A stretch of DNA of 64,000 nucleotides. Source: Micromonospora rifamycinica (lineage in GTDB: Bacteria; Actinomycetota; Actinomycetes; Mycobacteriales; Micromonosporaceae). The notes under the pieces are model-generated. The model worked only from the letters and a program-made list of their open reading frames with translations, had not been told where the DNA came from and searched no databases. Both the position numbers and the translations under genes were made by a program. The stretch spans positions 6,947,270 through 7,011,269 of the forward strand of contig NZ_LT607752.1 in assembly GCF_900090265.1 (NCBI RefSeq). Direction: 5' to 3'. Below, one piece after another: positions 25,869-34,705 of the stretch (its first letter is position 1; each line of letters begins with the position of its first letter).

Positions 25869-25938
25869 CAGATCTTGAATGGTCAGGTTCGTCCGATGTG
25901 GCCTGTGTGGCGACGTTGGGTTGGGGTAGTTCGATGGG

Positions 25939-26991
25939 ATGAGGTATCCCGATGGAGGTGGGTTGTCTGCGCGGGGGCGGGCGAAGCGTGAGGCGGTACG
26001 GCGGCAGGCTGCCGGGTGGTTCGCCGAGGATGTGTCGGTGCCGGAGATCGCGCGGAGGCTGCGGGTGTCGCGGACCGCGGTGTACGGGTGGCGTAAGCGG
26101 TGGCGGGCCGGTGGTGAACAGGCTCTGGCGTCGAAAGGGCCTGGCGGGTCGCGGTGTCGGCTGGACGAGGGGCGGCTGCGGCGGCTGGCTGACGCCCTGG
26201 ACGAGGGGCCGGCGGCGCACGGGTTCGGCGTCGATCAGCGGTGGACCCTGGCCCGGGTGTCGGACCTGATCGCCCGGAAGTTCCACACCCGGTACACGTT
26301 GCGCGGGACGGCGAACATCATGTACCGGCTGGGCTGGTCGGTGCAGGTCCCCGCGCATCGTGCGGTCGAGCGTGACGAGGCCGCGATCATCACGTGGCGG
26401 CGGGAGACGTGGCCGGCGGGAAAACGGTAGCGGCGCAGCGGCAGGCGTGGCTGGTCTTCGAGGACGAGGCCGGTCAGACGTTGCGCCCACCGAAGGCCCG
26501 CACCTGGGGACCACGCGGGCACACACCCGTGGTCCCGGTGTCGGGCAAGGGCTCCGGCCGGGTCTCGATCGCCGGCCTGACCTGCTACCGGCCCGGCCAG
26601 CGGTCGCGGTTCATCTACCGCACGATCGTGCACCGCCGCCGCAAGAACGAGCGGCGCAGCTTCAGCGAACGCGACTACATCGCCCTCCTCGACGCCGCCC
26701 ACCAACAACTCGACGGCCCGATCGTGCTGATCTGGGACAACCTCAACACCCACGTCAGCGCCGCCATGCGGCAGATGATCGACGCCCGGGACTGGCTGAC
26801 CGTCATCCGACTACCCGCTTACGCCCCGGACCTGAATCCCACCGAGGCCGTGTGGTCCCACCTCAAACGCAGCATCGGCAACCTCGCCGTCACTGGCGTC
26901 GATCACCTCCAGGCGATCATCAAGAACCGTCTCAAGAGCATCCAGTACCGCACCGACCTACTCGACGGCTTCCTTGCTCACACCGGCCTGA
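25939..26991 (+). pseudogene. IS630 transposase, two frames joined by a probable -1 shift, 3' end displaced by IS5
   Basis: The first frame (25939-26430) encodes the N-terminal HTH domains: VPEIARRLRVSRTAVYGWRK, then a winged-helix part ending near AIITWRRETW. The second frame carries the DDE catalytic domain: FEDEAG (Asp), WDNLNTH (Asp), and LNPTEAVWSHLK (Glu). The frames meet at GGGAAAA (26418-26424), a canonical X-XXY-YYZ heptamer read G-GGA-AAA in the zero frame, so a programmed -1 shift would give one DDE transposase of about 340 residues. The IS5 copy entered at 26992; joined across it, the reading frame continues TLEPDTT and stops at 27953-27955 inside the right terminal repeat. The interrupted protein is thus eight codons short and has a foreign tail. 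Confidence 0.85.
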
Positions 26992-27929
26992 GAGAGCGTT
27001 TCGCATGTCTGTCAGTCGGGTGTGTTGAGGGTGCGGCGTTGTTGGCGGGTGGCGGGTCCGCCTCGGGTGAGACGGCCGAGCATGCCGGCAATCGCGGCCC
27101 AGCGGATCATGGCCTCGGAGGTCGCGGGGCGGGTCTCGTAGTCGCGGGCCAGCCGGCGGTGGGCGGTCAGCCAGGCCAGGGTCCTCTCCACCACCCAGCG
27201 GCGGCGATGCACGACGAACCATTGCTGGTCGGCGGGTTTCCGGACGATCTCCAGGGTGGTGCGCAGCATGTCGCGGGCCCAGTCGACCAGACGCCCCGCG
27301 AACCCGGAGTCGGCGAACACATGCCGGATCGGCGTCGCCACGTAGGTGGCGAGTAGGGCGCCCTTGGCGCCGTCGCGGTCCTGCCACGAGGCGGCCAGGA
27401 CCCAGACGGTGACCAGTAGGCCCAGGCTGTCGGTGACGATGAACCGCTTGCGGCCGTTGACCTTCTTCCCGCTGTCGTAGCCACGGGTGTCACGGTGCAC
27501 AGTGTCCGCGGCCCTGACCGACTGGGAGTCGATGATCCCGGCGGTGGGCTGCGGCTGCCGGTCGTGGGCCAGGCGGACCTGCTCCCGCAGTTCGGTGAGG
27601 ATCCGATCGGTCACACCCCGCCGGTTCCACCGTTGGAAGTGGGAGTACACCGTCTGCCAAGGCGGGAAGTCCACCGGCAGATAGCGCCACGCGCACCCGG
27701 TACGCACCACGTACAAGATGCCGTCGACGACCGCCCGACGCGGATGCTTCTCCGGCCTACCCATCCACTGCGGCGACGGCAGCATCGGCTCGACGAGCGT
27801 CCACTCGGCATCGGTCAGGTCAGACGGGTACCGCCGCACTCGATCCATACCCGTCTACCGACCGAACCCGGCCCATCGATCGCACCCACTGTGCGACACA
27901 CCCAACCAGCACACATCCCAAACGCTCTC
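26992..27929 (-). mobile_element. IS5-family insertion sequence (938 bp) nested in IS630
   Basis: Ends are inverted repeats: GAGAGCGTTTCGCATGTC at 26992 and GAGAGCGTTTGGGATGTG read inward from 27929, with 3 mismatches in 18. A TGA target duplication flanks it (26989-26991 and 27930-27932), fitting the TNA preference of the IS427 subgroup. It contains one intact transposase gene. Confidence 0.9.
27012..27848 (-). CDS. IS5-family (IS427 group) transposase
   Basis: 278 residues, intact. YPSDLTDAEWTLVEPMLP is the classic IS5 N-terminus, followed by GRPEKHPRRAVVDGILYV and GCAWRYLPVDFPPWQTVY. Catalytic residues: Asp in IIDSQSV, Asp in VFADSGFAG and Glu in WVVERTLAWL with the Arg/Tyr-rich signature after it. 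It is a DDE transposase acting on the element's own ends by cut-and-paste. It is encoded in one frame, opposite in direction to the IS630 gene. With its ends and target duplication intact, this copy may still be active. Confidence 0.95.
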   Translation of the reverse strand: MDRVRRYPSDLTDAEWTLVEPMLPSPQWMGRPEKHPRRAVVDGILYVVRTGCAWRYLPVDFPPWQTVYSHFQRWNRRGVTDRILTELREQVRLAHDRQPQPTAGIIDSQSVRAADTVHRDTRGYDSGKKVNGRKRFIVTDSLGLLVTVWVLAASWQDRDGAKGALLATYVATPIRHVFADSGFAGRLVDWARDMLRTTLEIVRKPADQQWFVVHRRRWVVERTLAWLTAHRRLARDYETRPATSEAMIRWAAIAGMLGRLTRGGPATRQQRRTLNTPD

Positions 27930-27971
27930 TGACACTCGAACCCGACACAACCTGACCATTCAAGATCTGTA

Positions 27972-28466
27972 TGGCGACGACGGCACCTTCATGCGTGTAG
28001 GCAGAAGGGATGCGGCCCCAGCCTGGCCACATCCGTGCATGCGGGCGGAGGAGTTGATGGGGTAGGGCTGGTGTCTGCAGGGCACAATGGGCGCGGGCGC
28101 GTGGGGTCTGAACAGTATGTGGCCGGTACTCATCCCTCGATGCTGGCCATGCTGCGCATCGTCGACGGTGTCGTGCTGCAGCACCGCCTCCAGCCCGTAG
28201 GGTACCGGTCCGACGAGGTAGACAGCGGCGGGTGGATCGCCTCTCCACGCCGGGCGGCGGCACCTTATCTACATCCGGCCCAAGATTGCAAACAACTTCG
28301 CAGGTCCGATTTTTGACAACTCATCGACCTATAGCCGTTGAGCCAGCTTCTACCTGCACAAATGCGGGTGCTTACGGTTGTTGATAATCAACTAACCAAA
28401 AAAGATCATTCTCGCCTGATGTACGGTGAAGTGAATCGCCTATTTGTCGGCCATCGGGAGAATCCT
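27972..28466. other. Non-coding stretch after the IS cluster
   Basis: About 500 bases with no gene I can support. Short open frames exist on both strands but lack ribosome sites and recognisable content. Base composition falls sharply toward AT after 28290 (TTTTTGACAAC, AACTAACCAAAAAAGATC), suggesting a promoter region for the secreted protein that follows. Confidence 0.6.
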
Positions 28467-28928
28467 GTGATCAGTTCTGCCAAAAGTCGATCAATGATTG
28501 TCACCGCAGCGGCGGGTGTGTTCTTGATGGTAGCTAGCCTGCTGGCATCTCCAGCGCGCGCCGATTCAGTAGACGATCGCGGCGTTGCTGTAGCGGAGTC
28601 GATGACGACGTCCGCCGACATCGCCACTAAGGCCTCGACGTTGGGATCTCCGCGCGTGAATTCGGTGGTGCCATTCATCTCGTACTGCGCTACGGGCCGT
28701 GTGCAAGTCGCTGCGACCTCGGTTAATATTCGTGCCGCAGCGCGAACTGATGCGCCGATCTTAACTGTGGGAAACAACGGGAGTCAGTATAACTGCATCG
28801 GTTATGTGCTGGGAGATCGCTATTCGGCGTGCGGAGTCAGCAACGGAAATGGATGGCTCATGATCCCATTTGGGAGCCCGGTCCAATACTATGGCTTCGC
28901 GGTGCAAGCCTGCTTTAAGGATGTCTGA
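28467..28928 (+). CDS. Secreted SH3-like domain protein
   Basis: 153 residues from a GTG with GGGAG 8 bases upstream; starting here gives a textbook signal peptide (ISSAKSRSMIVTAAAG, a hydrophobic core, cleavage after SPARA). In-frame starts further upstream would bury it. The mature part has a bacterial SH3-like fold: VAATSVNIRAAARTDAPILT, then YNCIGYVLGDRY and NGNGWLMIPFG. Two or more cysteines could form disulphides. Such domains often bind cell wall or accompany peptidoglycan hydrolases, and an NlpC/P60-type enzyme gene follows at 29280. Its GC content is visibly lower than elsewhere in the window, suggesting acquisition. No catalytic residues are seen. Confidence 0.75.
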   Translation: MISSAKSRSMIVTAAAGVFLMVASLLASPARADSVDDRGVAVAESMTTSADIATKASTLGSPRVNSVVPFISYCATGRVQVAATSVNIRAAARTDAPILTVGNNGSQYNCIGYVLGDRYSACGVSNGNGWLMIPFGSPVQYYGFAVQACFKDV

Positions 28929-29279
28929 TGGGGCTCGTGCCGCAGCTTTAGGCTTGAGAACGCTGGTCGGTCCGAAGTCCGGGCAGGGTGGCCCGCCGCC
29001 TGAGTCTTTCAACTCTTGGGAAGTGTGATCATCGGGAGGGCGCCCGTGGTCCGCATTGAGTACAAGACCGGCCGCGGCCGGTCGGACTTCTTCGCGACAC
29101 GGTAGTTCGCGATTTCCGGTTTCATGGCGTCGGCGGGCTCTCTTTGGGGACCAGAACGGCTTCCTGAAGTTCTGGTCGCATCATGCCGAACCATGTGTAG
29201 TCGTGGCTGCATTCAGCTGAAATGATCACCTCTTTCTCGGGCAGTTAATGGAGATTGAGCGATGCAAGGAGGAGCGGGA
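28929..29279. other. Intergenic stretch with an 18-base palindrome
   Basis: 350 bases without a supported gene. GACCGGCCGCGGCCGGTC near 29067 is a perfect palindrome. A minus-strand frame (29009-29212) has no ribosome site or familiar sequence. The last 40 bases hold the AAGGAGG site for the next gene. Confidence 0.5.
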
Positions 29280-30929
29280 ATGCGCAAACGGAAAATTCGT
29301 GTTCGGATAGTATGCCTAATGGGGATTTTGTTGTCGGCGTTGTTCGTTAGCCCGGCCACCTTGGCATCGGCGATCAGCGTCGCGGCGGTTGAACAGACGG
29401 CATCGCCAGGTGATGCGCCGCTACCGGAGTACCCCGGCCTGCCGCATCGTGCGACCGTGCGACCTGCTGCCGTTGTTACCACGCCCACGCCCTGCGCAGA
29501 CAACGGATCTGACATGATCGTGACCCGAAGCCAGATACTTGCCAGAGCCTACAGCTGGCTTGACGTCGGCGGCGTCCCTTACAGCCAGGATAGATGCTAT
29601 AGCAACTCTCACGGCGATTACCGCACAGACTGCTCCGGGTTCGTCTCTATGGCATGGGGGCTCGGTGGGCCTGGAAGCTCCTTTTGGACCGGCAATCTGG
29701 ATAATAGATCGTTTCAGATACCACGCAACTCTCTGATGCCGGGGGATGCACTCCTGCGGCACACCGGCAATCCGGACGAAAATCATGTTGCATTGTTCGT
29801 TCGATGGGCGAATTCCGACTCGACCCAGCCCGTTGTCATCCAGCAGACCGGCAGTTCGGGAACGATCGAAAGTACATGGTCTGCAAGCTATGCAGGCCTC
29901 TACACGCCAATGCGCTACAACAACGTACGGGATGACCGCAGTAGCCCCATCCTTGCTCGGGACCTCGGTTCGTCAACCATCGTCCTCTACCGCTGGAACT
30001 CCACCGGTTCGTCGTTCAGTGGCTTGTCCACCGCCACGTACTACTCTTTCGACCTGGGCAAGGTCGGCGAGCGGGTCGCCTCCGGAGACGTCAACGGCGA
30101 CGGCAAGGACGACACTGTCATGGCCTACGCGAACAGTGACGGCACCTTCACGTTCAAGGTTTTCCTGAACGGAACCGTCACACCAGCTAACTGGTATACC
30201 TCCGGCCCGTTCAGCCTTGAGGCGACCGTCGGCAACCGCCTCATCGTCGGGGACTTCAACGGCGACGGCAAGGACGAGCCTATCCTTGCTCGGGACTTTG
30301 GTTCGTCAACCATCGTCCTCTACCGCTGGTACTCCACGGGTTCGTCGTTCAGCGGCTTGTCCACCGCCACGTACTACTCTTTCGACCTGGGCAAGGTCGG
30401 CGAGCGGGTCGCCTCCGGAGACGTCAATAGCGACGGCAAGGACGACACTGTCATGGCCTACGCGAACAGTGACGGCACCTTCACGTTCAAGGTTTTCCTG
30501 AACGGAACCGTCACACCAGCTAACTGGTATACCTCCGGCCCGTTCAGCCTTGAGGCGACCGTCGGCAACCGCCTCATCGTCGGGGACTTCAACGGCGACG
30601 GCAAGGACGAGCCTATCCTTGCTCGGGACTTTGGTTCGTCAACCATCGTCCTCTACCGCTGGTACTCCACGGGTTCGTCGTTCAGTGGCTTGTCCACCGC
30701 CACGTACTACTCTTTCGACCTGGGCAAGGTCGGCGAGCGGGTCGCCTCCGGAGACGTCAATAGCGACGGCAAGGACGACACTGTCATGGCCTACGCGAAC
30801 AGTGACGGCACCTTCACGTTCAAGGTTTTCCTGAACGGGACCATCACACCGGCCAACTGGTATACCTCCGGCCCGTTCAGCCTTGAGGCGACCGTCGGCA
30901 ACCGCCTCATCGTCGGATCCTGGTTCTGA
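29280..30929 (+). CDS. Secreted NlpC/P60-like hydrolase with three FG-GAP-type repeats
   Basis: 549 residues. Signal peptide MRKRKIRVRIVCLMGILLSA onward, cleaved near residue 40. The catalytic domain (about 75-215) has RTDCSGFVSMAWGLGG with Cys118 and a later ENHVALFV with the catalytic His, as in NlpC/P60 or related cysteine amidases. The C-terminus consists of three 111-residue units, each with DVNGDGKDD/DVNSDGKDD and DFNGDGKDE, calcium-binding loops of FG-GAP/VCBS beta-propellers. The ATG at 29280 has AAGGAGG upstream; an ATG at 29262 overlaps that site and is rejected. The closest relative in the window is 34706-36091, with the same enzyme domain but a different C-terminus. Likely role: cutting cell-wall or protein amide bonds outside the cell. 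Confidence 0.8.
   Translation: MRKRKIRVRIVCLMGILLSALFVSPATLASAISVAAVEQTASPGDAPLPEYPGLPHRATVRPAAVVTTPTPCADNGSDMIVTRSQILARAYSWLDVGGVPYSQDRCYSNSHGDYRTDCSGFVSMAWGLGGPGSSFWTGNLDNRSFQIPRNSLMPGDALLRHTGNPDENHVALFVRWANSDSTQPVVIQQTGSSGTIESTWSASYAGLYTPMRYNNVRDDRSSPILARDLGSSTIVLYRWNSTGSSFSGLSTATYYSFDLGKVGERVASGDVNGDGKDDTVMAYANSDGTFTFKVFLNGTVTPANWYTSGPFSLEATVGNRLIVGDFNGDGKDEPILARDFGSSTIVLYRWYSTGSSFSGLSTATYYSFDLGKVGERVASGDVNSDGKDDTVMAYANSDGTFTFKVFLNGTVTPANWYTSGPFSLEATVGNRLIVGDFNGDGKDEPILARDFGSSTIVLYRWYSTGSSFSGLSTATYYSFDLGKVGERVASGDVNSDGKDDTVMAYANSDGTFTFKVFLNGTITPANWYTSGPFSLEATVGNRLIVGSWF
29949..30926 (+). repeat. 333-bp in-frame tandem repeat, three copies
   Basis: Copies begin at 29949, 30282 and 30615 (period exactly 333), the third ending at the gene's stop. 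Copies 2 and 3 are almost identical, and copy 1 differs at only a few positions. Each unit encodes one 111-residue FG-GAP-type module. Confidence 0.95.
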
Positions 30930-31033
30930 CAAATTTGAGAGTATTGATTTAACGGATCTATCTCACAACATTCCGCTCTGTCTCACATTCGATAGTGGCC
31001 GAGGGTGGTCGATGTCGTTGAAACCATGCGTGC

Positions 31034-31570
31034 ATGATCAATCATTTTGTGAAGATGGTGTTCTCGGGGCTGCCCCCGCTGGTGATCGATGACGTCATGG
31101 ACGAGGGCGGGCAGAATCTGGTGCAGGCTCGGACCCCTGAGACGCCTGTGGCCTGTCCGGGCCACGATGCGGTGACAGGCCGGGTGCACGGGTATCACCA
31201 GTGGACTCCGGTGGACGTGTCGGTCGATGCCAGGCCAGTGGTGCTGCGGGTACGCGTACGCCGTCTGGTCTGCCCGACGCGGGGCTGCAGCGGCACGTTC
31301 CGCGAACAGCTTCCGGGTGTTCTGGTGCGGTACCAGAGCCGCACACCCCGACCGATCTCCCAGATCGCTGCAAAGCTGCGCCAGGTGGCCGGCCGGAGCG
31401 GCGCTCACCTGATGTCGGTCCTGGCGATGGTCGTCATGTCCCGAGACACCGCGCTGCGGTCGCTGCTGGGCATTCCGCTACCCAAACAGAGAGTTCCCCG
31501 TGTGCTCGTGGTCGACGACGTCGCGCTTACCGTCGCCAGCGTTACGCCAGTACGGGGGCACGGGGAGGTT
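31034..31570 (+). pseudogene. ISL3-family transposase relic, frameshifted and truncated
   Basis: VKMVFSGLPPLVIDDVMDEG is the typical ISL3 N-terminus. The zinc-finger part LVCPTRGCSGTFREQ and the PRPISQIAAKLRQVAGRSGA helix follow, then VPRVLVVDDVAL, which should lead into the catalytic ALRRRQRY. That continuation (RRQRYAS) is present but in another frame, so an indel lies near 31525. The remaining 60% of the transposase is absent because the AfsR-like gene begins here. It is a dead insertion-sequence fragment whose right edge abuts or supplies the ribosome site of the downstream regulator. Confidence 0.75.
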
Positions 31571-31577
31571 TCTCGAA

Positions 31578-34500
31578 GTGCTTAGGGTCCGACTACTCGG
31601 GCCGATCGCGGCCTACTGCCCTGACGGGTCGATTCCGTTGGGTGGAAGCAAACCGCGTGCGATTCTGGCGGCTCTGGTGTTGGAACAAGGACGTGTCGTT
31701 CCGGTCAGCCGCCTTGTCGACGTGGTCTGGCCGGACGATCCGCCGGCGAGTGCCCGCGCACTGGTCCAGACGTACGTCTCGTCGCTGCGCAAGGCGTTTG
31801 CCCGTCACGGGTTCCCGCACGTCATCGACAGACATCCGCCGGGATACCGGATCCGGCTGGACAAGGCGATGGTCGACGCGGACGTCTTCACTGAACTGGT
31901 GAACGAGGGGCAGGAGCTGGCCCGGGCGGGCGATTGCGACCAGGCCGCCGACCTGTTCCACAAGGCGATCTCGCTGTGCCACGGCCCCGCCCTGTCCGGC
32001 CTGGACAGCGCCCCACTGGCCGCGGCAGCGCGGCGGCTCGACGAACTCCTACTGATTGCGCATTCGGAGCGGTTCGAGGTTGAGCTGAGCCTGGGCCGTT
32101 GCGACCATCTCGCCGAGTTGTCCAGCCTGGTCGCCCGGCACGCGGCGAACGAACGCCTGCGCGGTCAGCTGATGCTGACGCTGTACCGGCTGGGACGGCA
32201 GGCCGACGCCCTCGCCTGCTACCGGGAGGGTCGGACCGCGCTCGTAGACGAACTCGGGGTCGAGCCGGGCCGGCAGCTGCAGATGCTGCACAACGCGATC
32301 CTGGCCGGCGACAGTGGCCTGCTAGAAAAGTCCGCGCACCACGGGGCACGCCGGAGCACGTCGGTAATTCCCGCGCAGATCCCGCCGGCCACCGCCGACT
32401 TCACCGGGCGTGGGCGGGAACGGGGCGGCCTTGTCGCCGCGCTGCGCGGCGGCTCGCCCGGGACGCACGTCGTCGCCGGGCCGGGCGGCAGCGGCAAGTC
32501 CACCCTGGGCGTCTGGGTGGCGCAGCAGGTGGCCGACTCGTTCCCGGACGGTCAGCTGTACGCGGACCTCGGCGGCATGAGCGACACCCCGGCGACACCC
32601 GGCGAGGTGCTGGCGGGTTTTCTGCGGTCGCTCGGCATCGACGACGCCTACCTGCCGGAGTCCACCCGGGAGCGGACCGAGCTGTTCCGCAGTCTGCTCG
32701 CCGGGCGCCGTACGCTCCTGCTCTTCGACGACGCCGCCGGCGAGCGGCAGCTGCGACCGCTGCTGCCGGGCGGGCCGGGCTGTGCGGTCCTGGTCACCTC
32801 CCGGGGCCGCCTGGCCGGGCTGGCCGGGGCGACCCTGACCGAGCTGGACGTCTTCACCGACGAGGAGGCCCGGGAGCTGCTCGGCCGGATCGTCGGCGAC
32901 GAACGGATGGCGGACGCGGCGGCGGCAGCCCGGCTGCTGACCGCCTGCGAGAACCTGCCGCTGGCCATCCGGGTCGCTGGCGCCCGGTTGGCGACCCGCC
33001 GGAACCTCCCCCTCGCGGTGCTGGCCGAACGCCTCACCGACGATCGCAAGCGCCTCGACGAGCTCTCCGCAGGCGACCTGGCCGTACGGTCCAGCATCGG
33101 GTTGAGCTACCGCCGCCTGACGGAGCCCGGCAAGGCGGCCCTGCGGCGGATAGGCTTTTTTGGCATCCCCGAGTTCAACGCCTGGGTGGTCGGCTGGCTG
33201 CTGGCGGTCGACCACGCCGCCGCCGAGGCGCTGCTGGAGCTGCTGGTGGACGCCCAACTGGTCAGCTTCACCGGCGTGGATTCCACCGGGGTCCTGTGCT
33301 ATCGGCTGCATGCCTTGGTCCGCATCTACGCACGCGAACGCGCCGACGCCGAGGAGTCGCCGGACGCGCTGCGGGAGGCGGTCGGCCGGGTGCTCACCGG
33401 GTGGCGGGCACTCATCGACCGGATCGCGGTCGACGCGCCACCCGCTGAGGTCGTGTGGCGTAGGCCGCCCCCGGTGGAGTTCGAGATCCCCGACAGCCTG
33501 ACCCGCCGGGTGCTCGCCGACCCGACCGGCTGGCTGCACCGGCAGGAACTCGTCCTCACGGTCGGGGTCGAACGCGCCGGGGCGATCGGACTGCACCAGG
33601 TGGTCGGTGACTTCGTTTCGGCGCTGACCGCCCAGGAGTTGAAGGGTGCGAACCGCTTCGAGTTCCAGTCCCGCGTCGTCGCGGCCGCGCTGCCGGCCGC
33701 CGCCCGAGCGGGCGAGCCGTACGACGAGGCGCTCATGCTGTTCGAACTGGCCCGACTGCGGATGTCCGAAGACCGCCACGGCGAGGCCAGGCAGCACTTC
33801 GGCGAGGCACTCAGCACCTTCCGGACGCTGCACGACGTGCGCGGGCAGGCGGCCGCGCTCGCCGGGCTCGGCATCGCCTGCCGCGACTCCGGTCACCTGA
33901 CCGAGGCGCTGCACTTCCTCGACCAGGCCGCGGCCCTGCTACAGGCCCTCGATGACGCCGGCGGCATCGGTTACGTACACCGGGTCCGCGGCTCGGTACG
34001 GCTGGAACAGGGCGCCTACCCGGCCGCGCTGGTGGACTTGGAGCTGTCGCTACGGGCGTACGAACGGGCCGGCAGCCGACGCGGGGTCGCCTACACGGTG
34101 CGCAGCATCGGCATCTACCACCGGGTCTGCGGGAAGTACGCCGAGTCGTTGCGCGCCTGCGAGCGGGCCGCGGAGATATTCGACGAGGCGGGGGACCAGC
34201 TGATGCGCTCCTATGCCGTCCGGTCGCACGCCACGGCCCGGCTGCGGATGGGGTCGCCGGATCGGGTATGCGTCGATCTGGAGCGCGCCCTGTCGGTCGC
34301 CAAGGAGTCCGAGGACCGCTGGGGGCAGGCCATGGCGCTGCACGTACTCGGGCAGTTCCACCGCGTCGCGGGCTGGTCGGACGGGGCAGAGATCTGTCTG
34401 GACGAGGCGATGTCGTTGTGGGAGGTGATGCGCTCATCGCTGTGGCGGGCGCGCACCGAACACGTTCTGTCCCTGGTATACCGGGATCGCGGTGACGTCG

Positions 34501-34616
34501 CCGCAGCCGACACCGCCTATGCCCGCGCTTGCCGGGTGTTTCGCGAGCACAACTCGCGCGAACACGTCGAACTCCAGGCGTCCGCCGCCGTCGCAGGTGC
34601 TGCAACCGTGCTGTAA
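31578..34616 (+). CDS. AfsR/SARP-type regulator: OmpR-like HTH, BTAD, NB-ARC-like ATPase, TPR
   Basis: 1012 residues. Residues 1-95: winged-helix DNA-binding domain (LRVRLLGPIAAY, then SRLVDVVWPDDPPASARALV). Residues 100-245: bacterial transcriptional activation domain. Residues 285-560: STAND/NB-ARC-type ATPase with GPGGSGKST (Lys307), the Walker B-like TLLLFDDAA and CENLPLAIRVAGARLA. Residues 680-1000: TPR repeats. This is the AfsR layout: a pathway-type activator that binds direct repeats upstream of target genes. The GTG at 31578 follows GGGGAGG by 9 bases. The gene starts at the edge of an ISL3 relic and is followed after 89 bases by a secreted NlpC/P60-type gene, a likely target; the paralogous enzyme lies on its other side. 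Confidence 0.9.
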   Translation: MLRVRLLGPIAAYCPDGSIPLGGSKPRAILAALVLEQGRVVPVSRLVDVVWPDDPPASARALVQTYVSSLRKAFARHGFPHVIDRHPPGYRIRLDKAMVDADVFTELVNEGQELARAGDCDQAADLFHKAISLCHGPALSGLDSAPLAAAARRLDELLLIAHSERFEVELSLGRCDHLAELSSLVARHAANERLRGQLMLTLYRLGRQADALACYREGRTALVDELGVEPGRQLQMLHNAILAGDSGLLEKSAHHGARRSTSVIPAQIPPATADFTGRGRERGGLVAALRGGSPGTHVVAGPGGSGKSTLGVWVAQQVADSFPDGQLYADLGGMSDTPATPGEVLAGFLRSLGIDDAYLPESTRERTELFRSLLAGRRTLLLFDDAAGERQLRPLLPGGPGCAVLVTSRGRLAGLAGATLTELDVFTDEEARELLGRIVGDERMADAAAAARLLTACENLPLAIRVAGARLATRRNLPLAVLAERLTDDRKRLDELSAGDLAVRSSIGLSYRRLTEPGKAALRRIGFFGIPEFNAWVVGWLLAVDHAAAEALLELLVDAQLVSFTGVDSTGVLCYRLHALVRIYARERADAEESPDALREAVGRVLTGWRALIDRIAVDAPPAEVVWRRPPPVEFEIPDSLTRRVLADPTGWLHRQELVLTVGVERAGAIGLHQVVGDFVSALTAQELKGANRFEFQSRVVAAALPAAARAGEPYDEALMLFELARLRMSEDRHGEARQHFGEALSTFRTLHDVRGQAAALAGLGIACRDSGHLTEALHFLDQAAALLQALDDAGGIGYVHRVRGSVRLEQGAYPAALVDLELSLRAYERAGSRRGVAYTVRSIGIYHRVCGKYAESLRACERAAEIFDEAGDQLMRSYAVRSHATARLRMGSPDRVCVDLERALSVAKESEDRWGQAMALHVLGQFHRVAGWSDGAEICLDEAMSLWEVMRSSLWRARTEHVLSLVYRDRGDVAAADTAYARACRVFREHNSREHVELQASAAVAGAATVL

Positions 34617-34705
34617 CCCCGCTTGCAGAAAGGTTCCAGGCCCTTTGGAGCGGCCCCGCCCACCGTTCAGGGTCAGGACCTGTCTCCTCCGTAAGGGAAT
34701 CCATC

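Larger units (their letters stand above)
25869..27969 (+). mobile_element. IS630-family insertion sequence, interrupted by an IS5-family element
   Basis: Perfect inverted ends: CAGATCTTGAATGGTCAGGTT at 25869-25889 and its reverse complement at 27949-27969, each flanked by TA (25867-25868, 27970-27971), the expected IS630/Tc1 target duplication. It carries one transposase gene in two frames. Removing the inner 938-base IS5 element and one TGA copy leaves about 1.16 kb, normal for IS630. Confidence 0.9.

Noticed and set aside
28035..28316. A 93-codon plus-strand frame after the IS cluster
   Set aside because: No credible start signal and no family resemblance I trust; left as intergenic.
29009..29212. 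A 67-codon minus-strand frame between the SH3-like and NlpC/P60-like genes
   Set aside because: No ribosome site, no recognisable sequence, and it crosses a palindrome; not supported as a gene.
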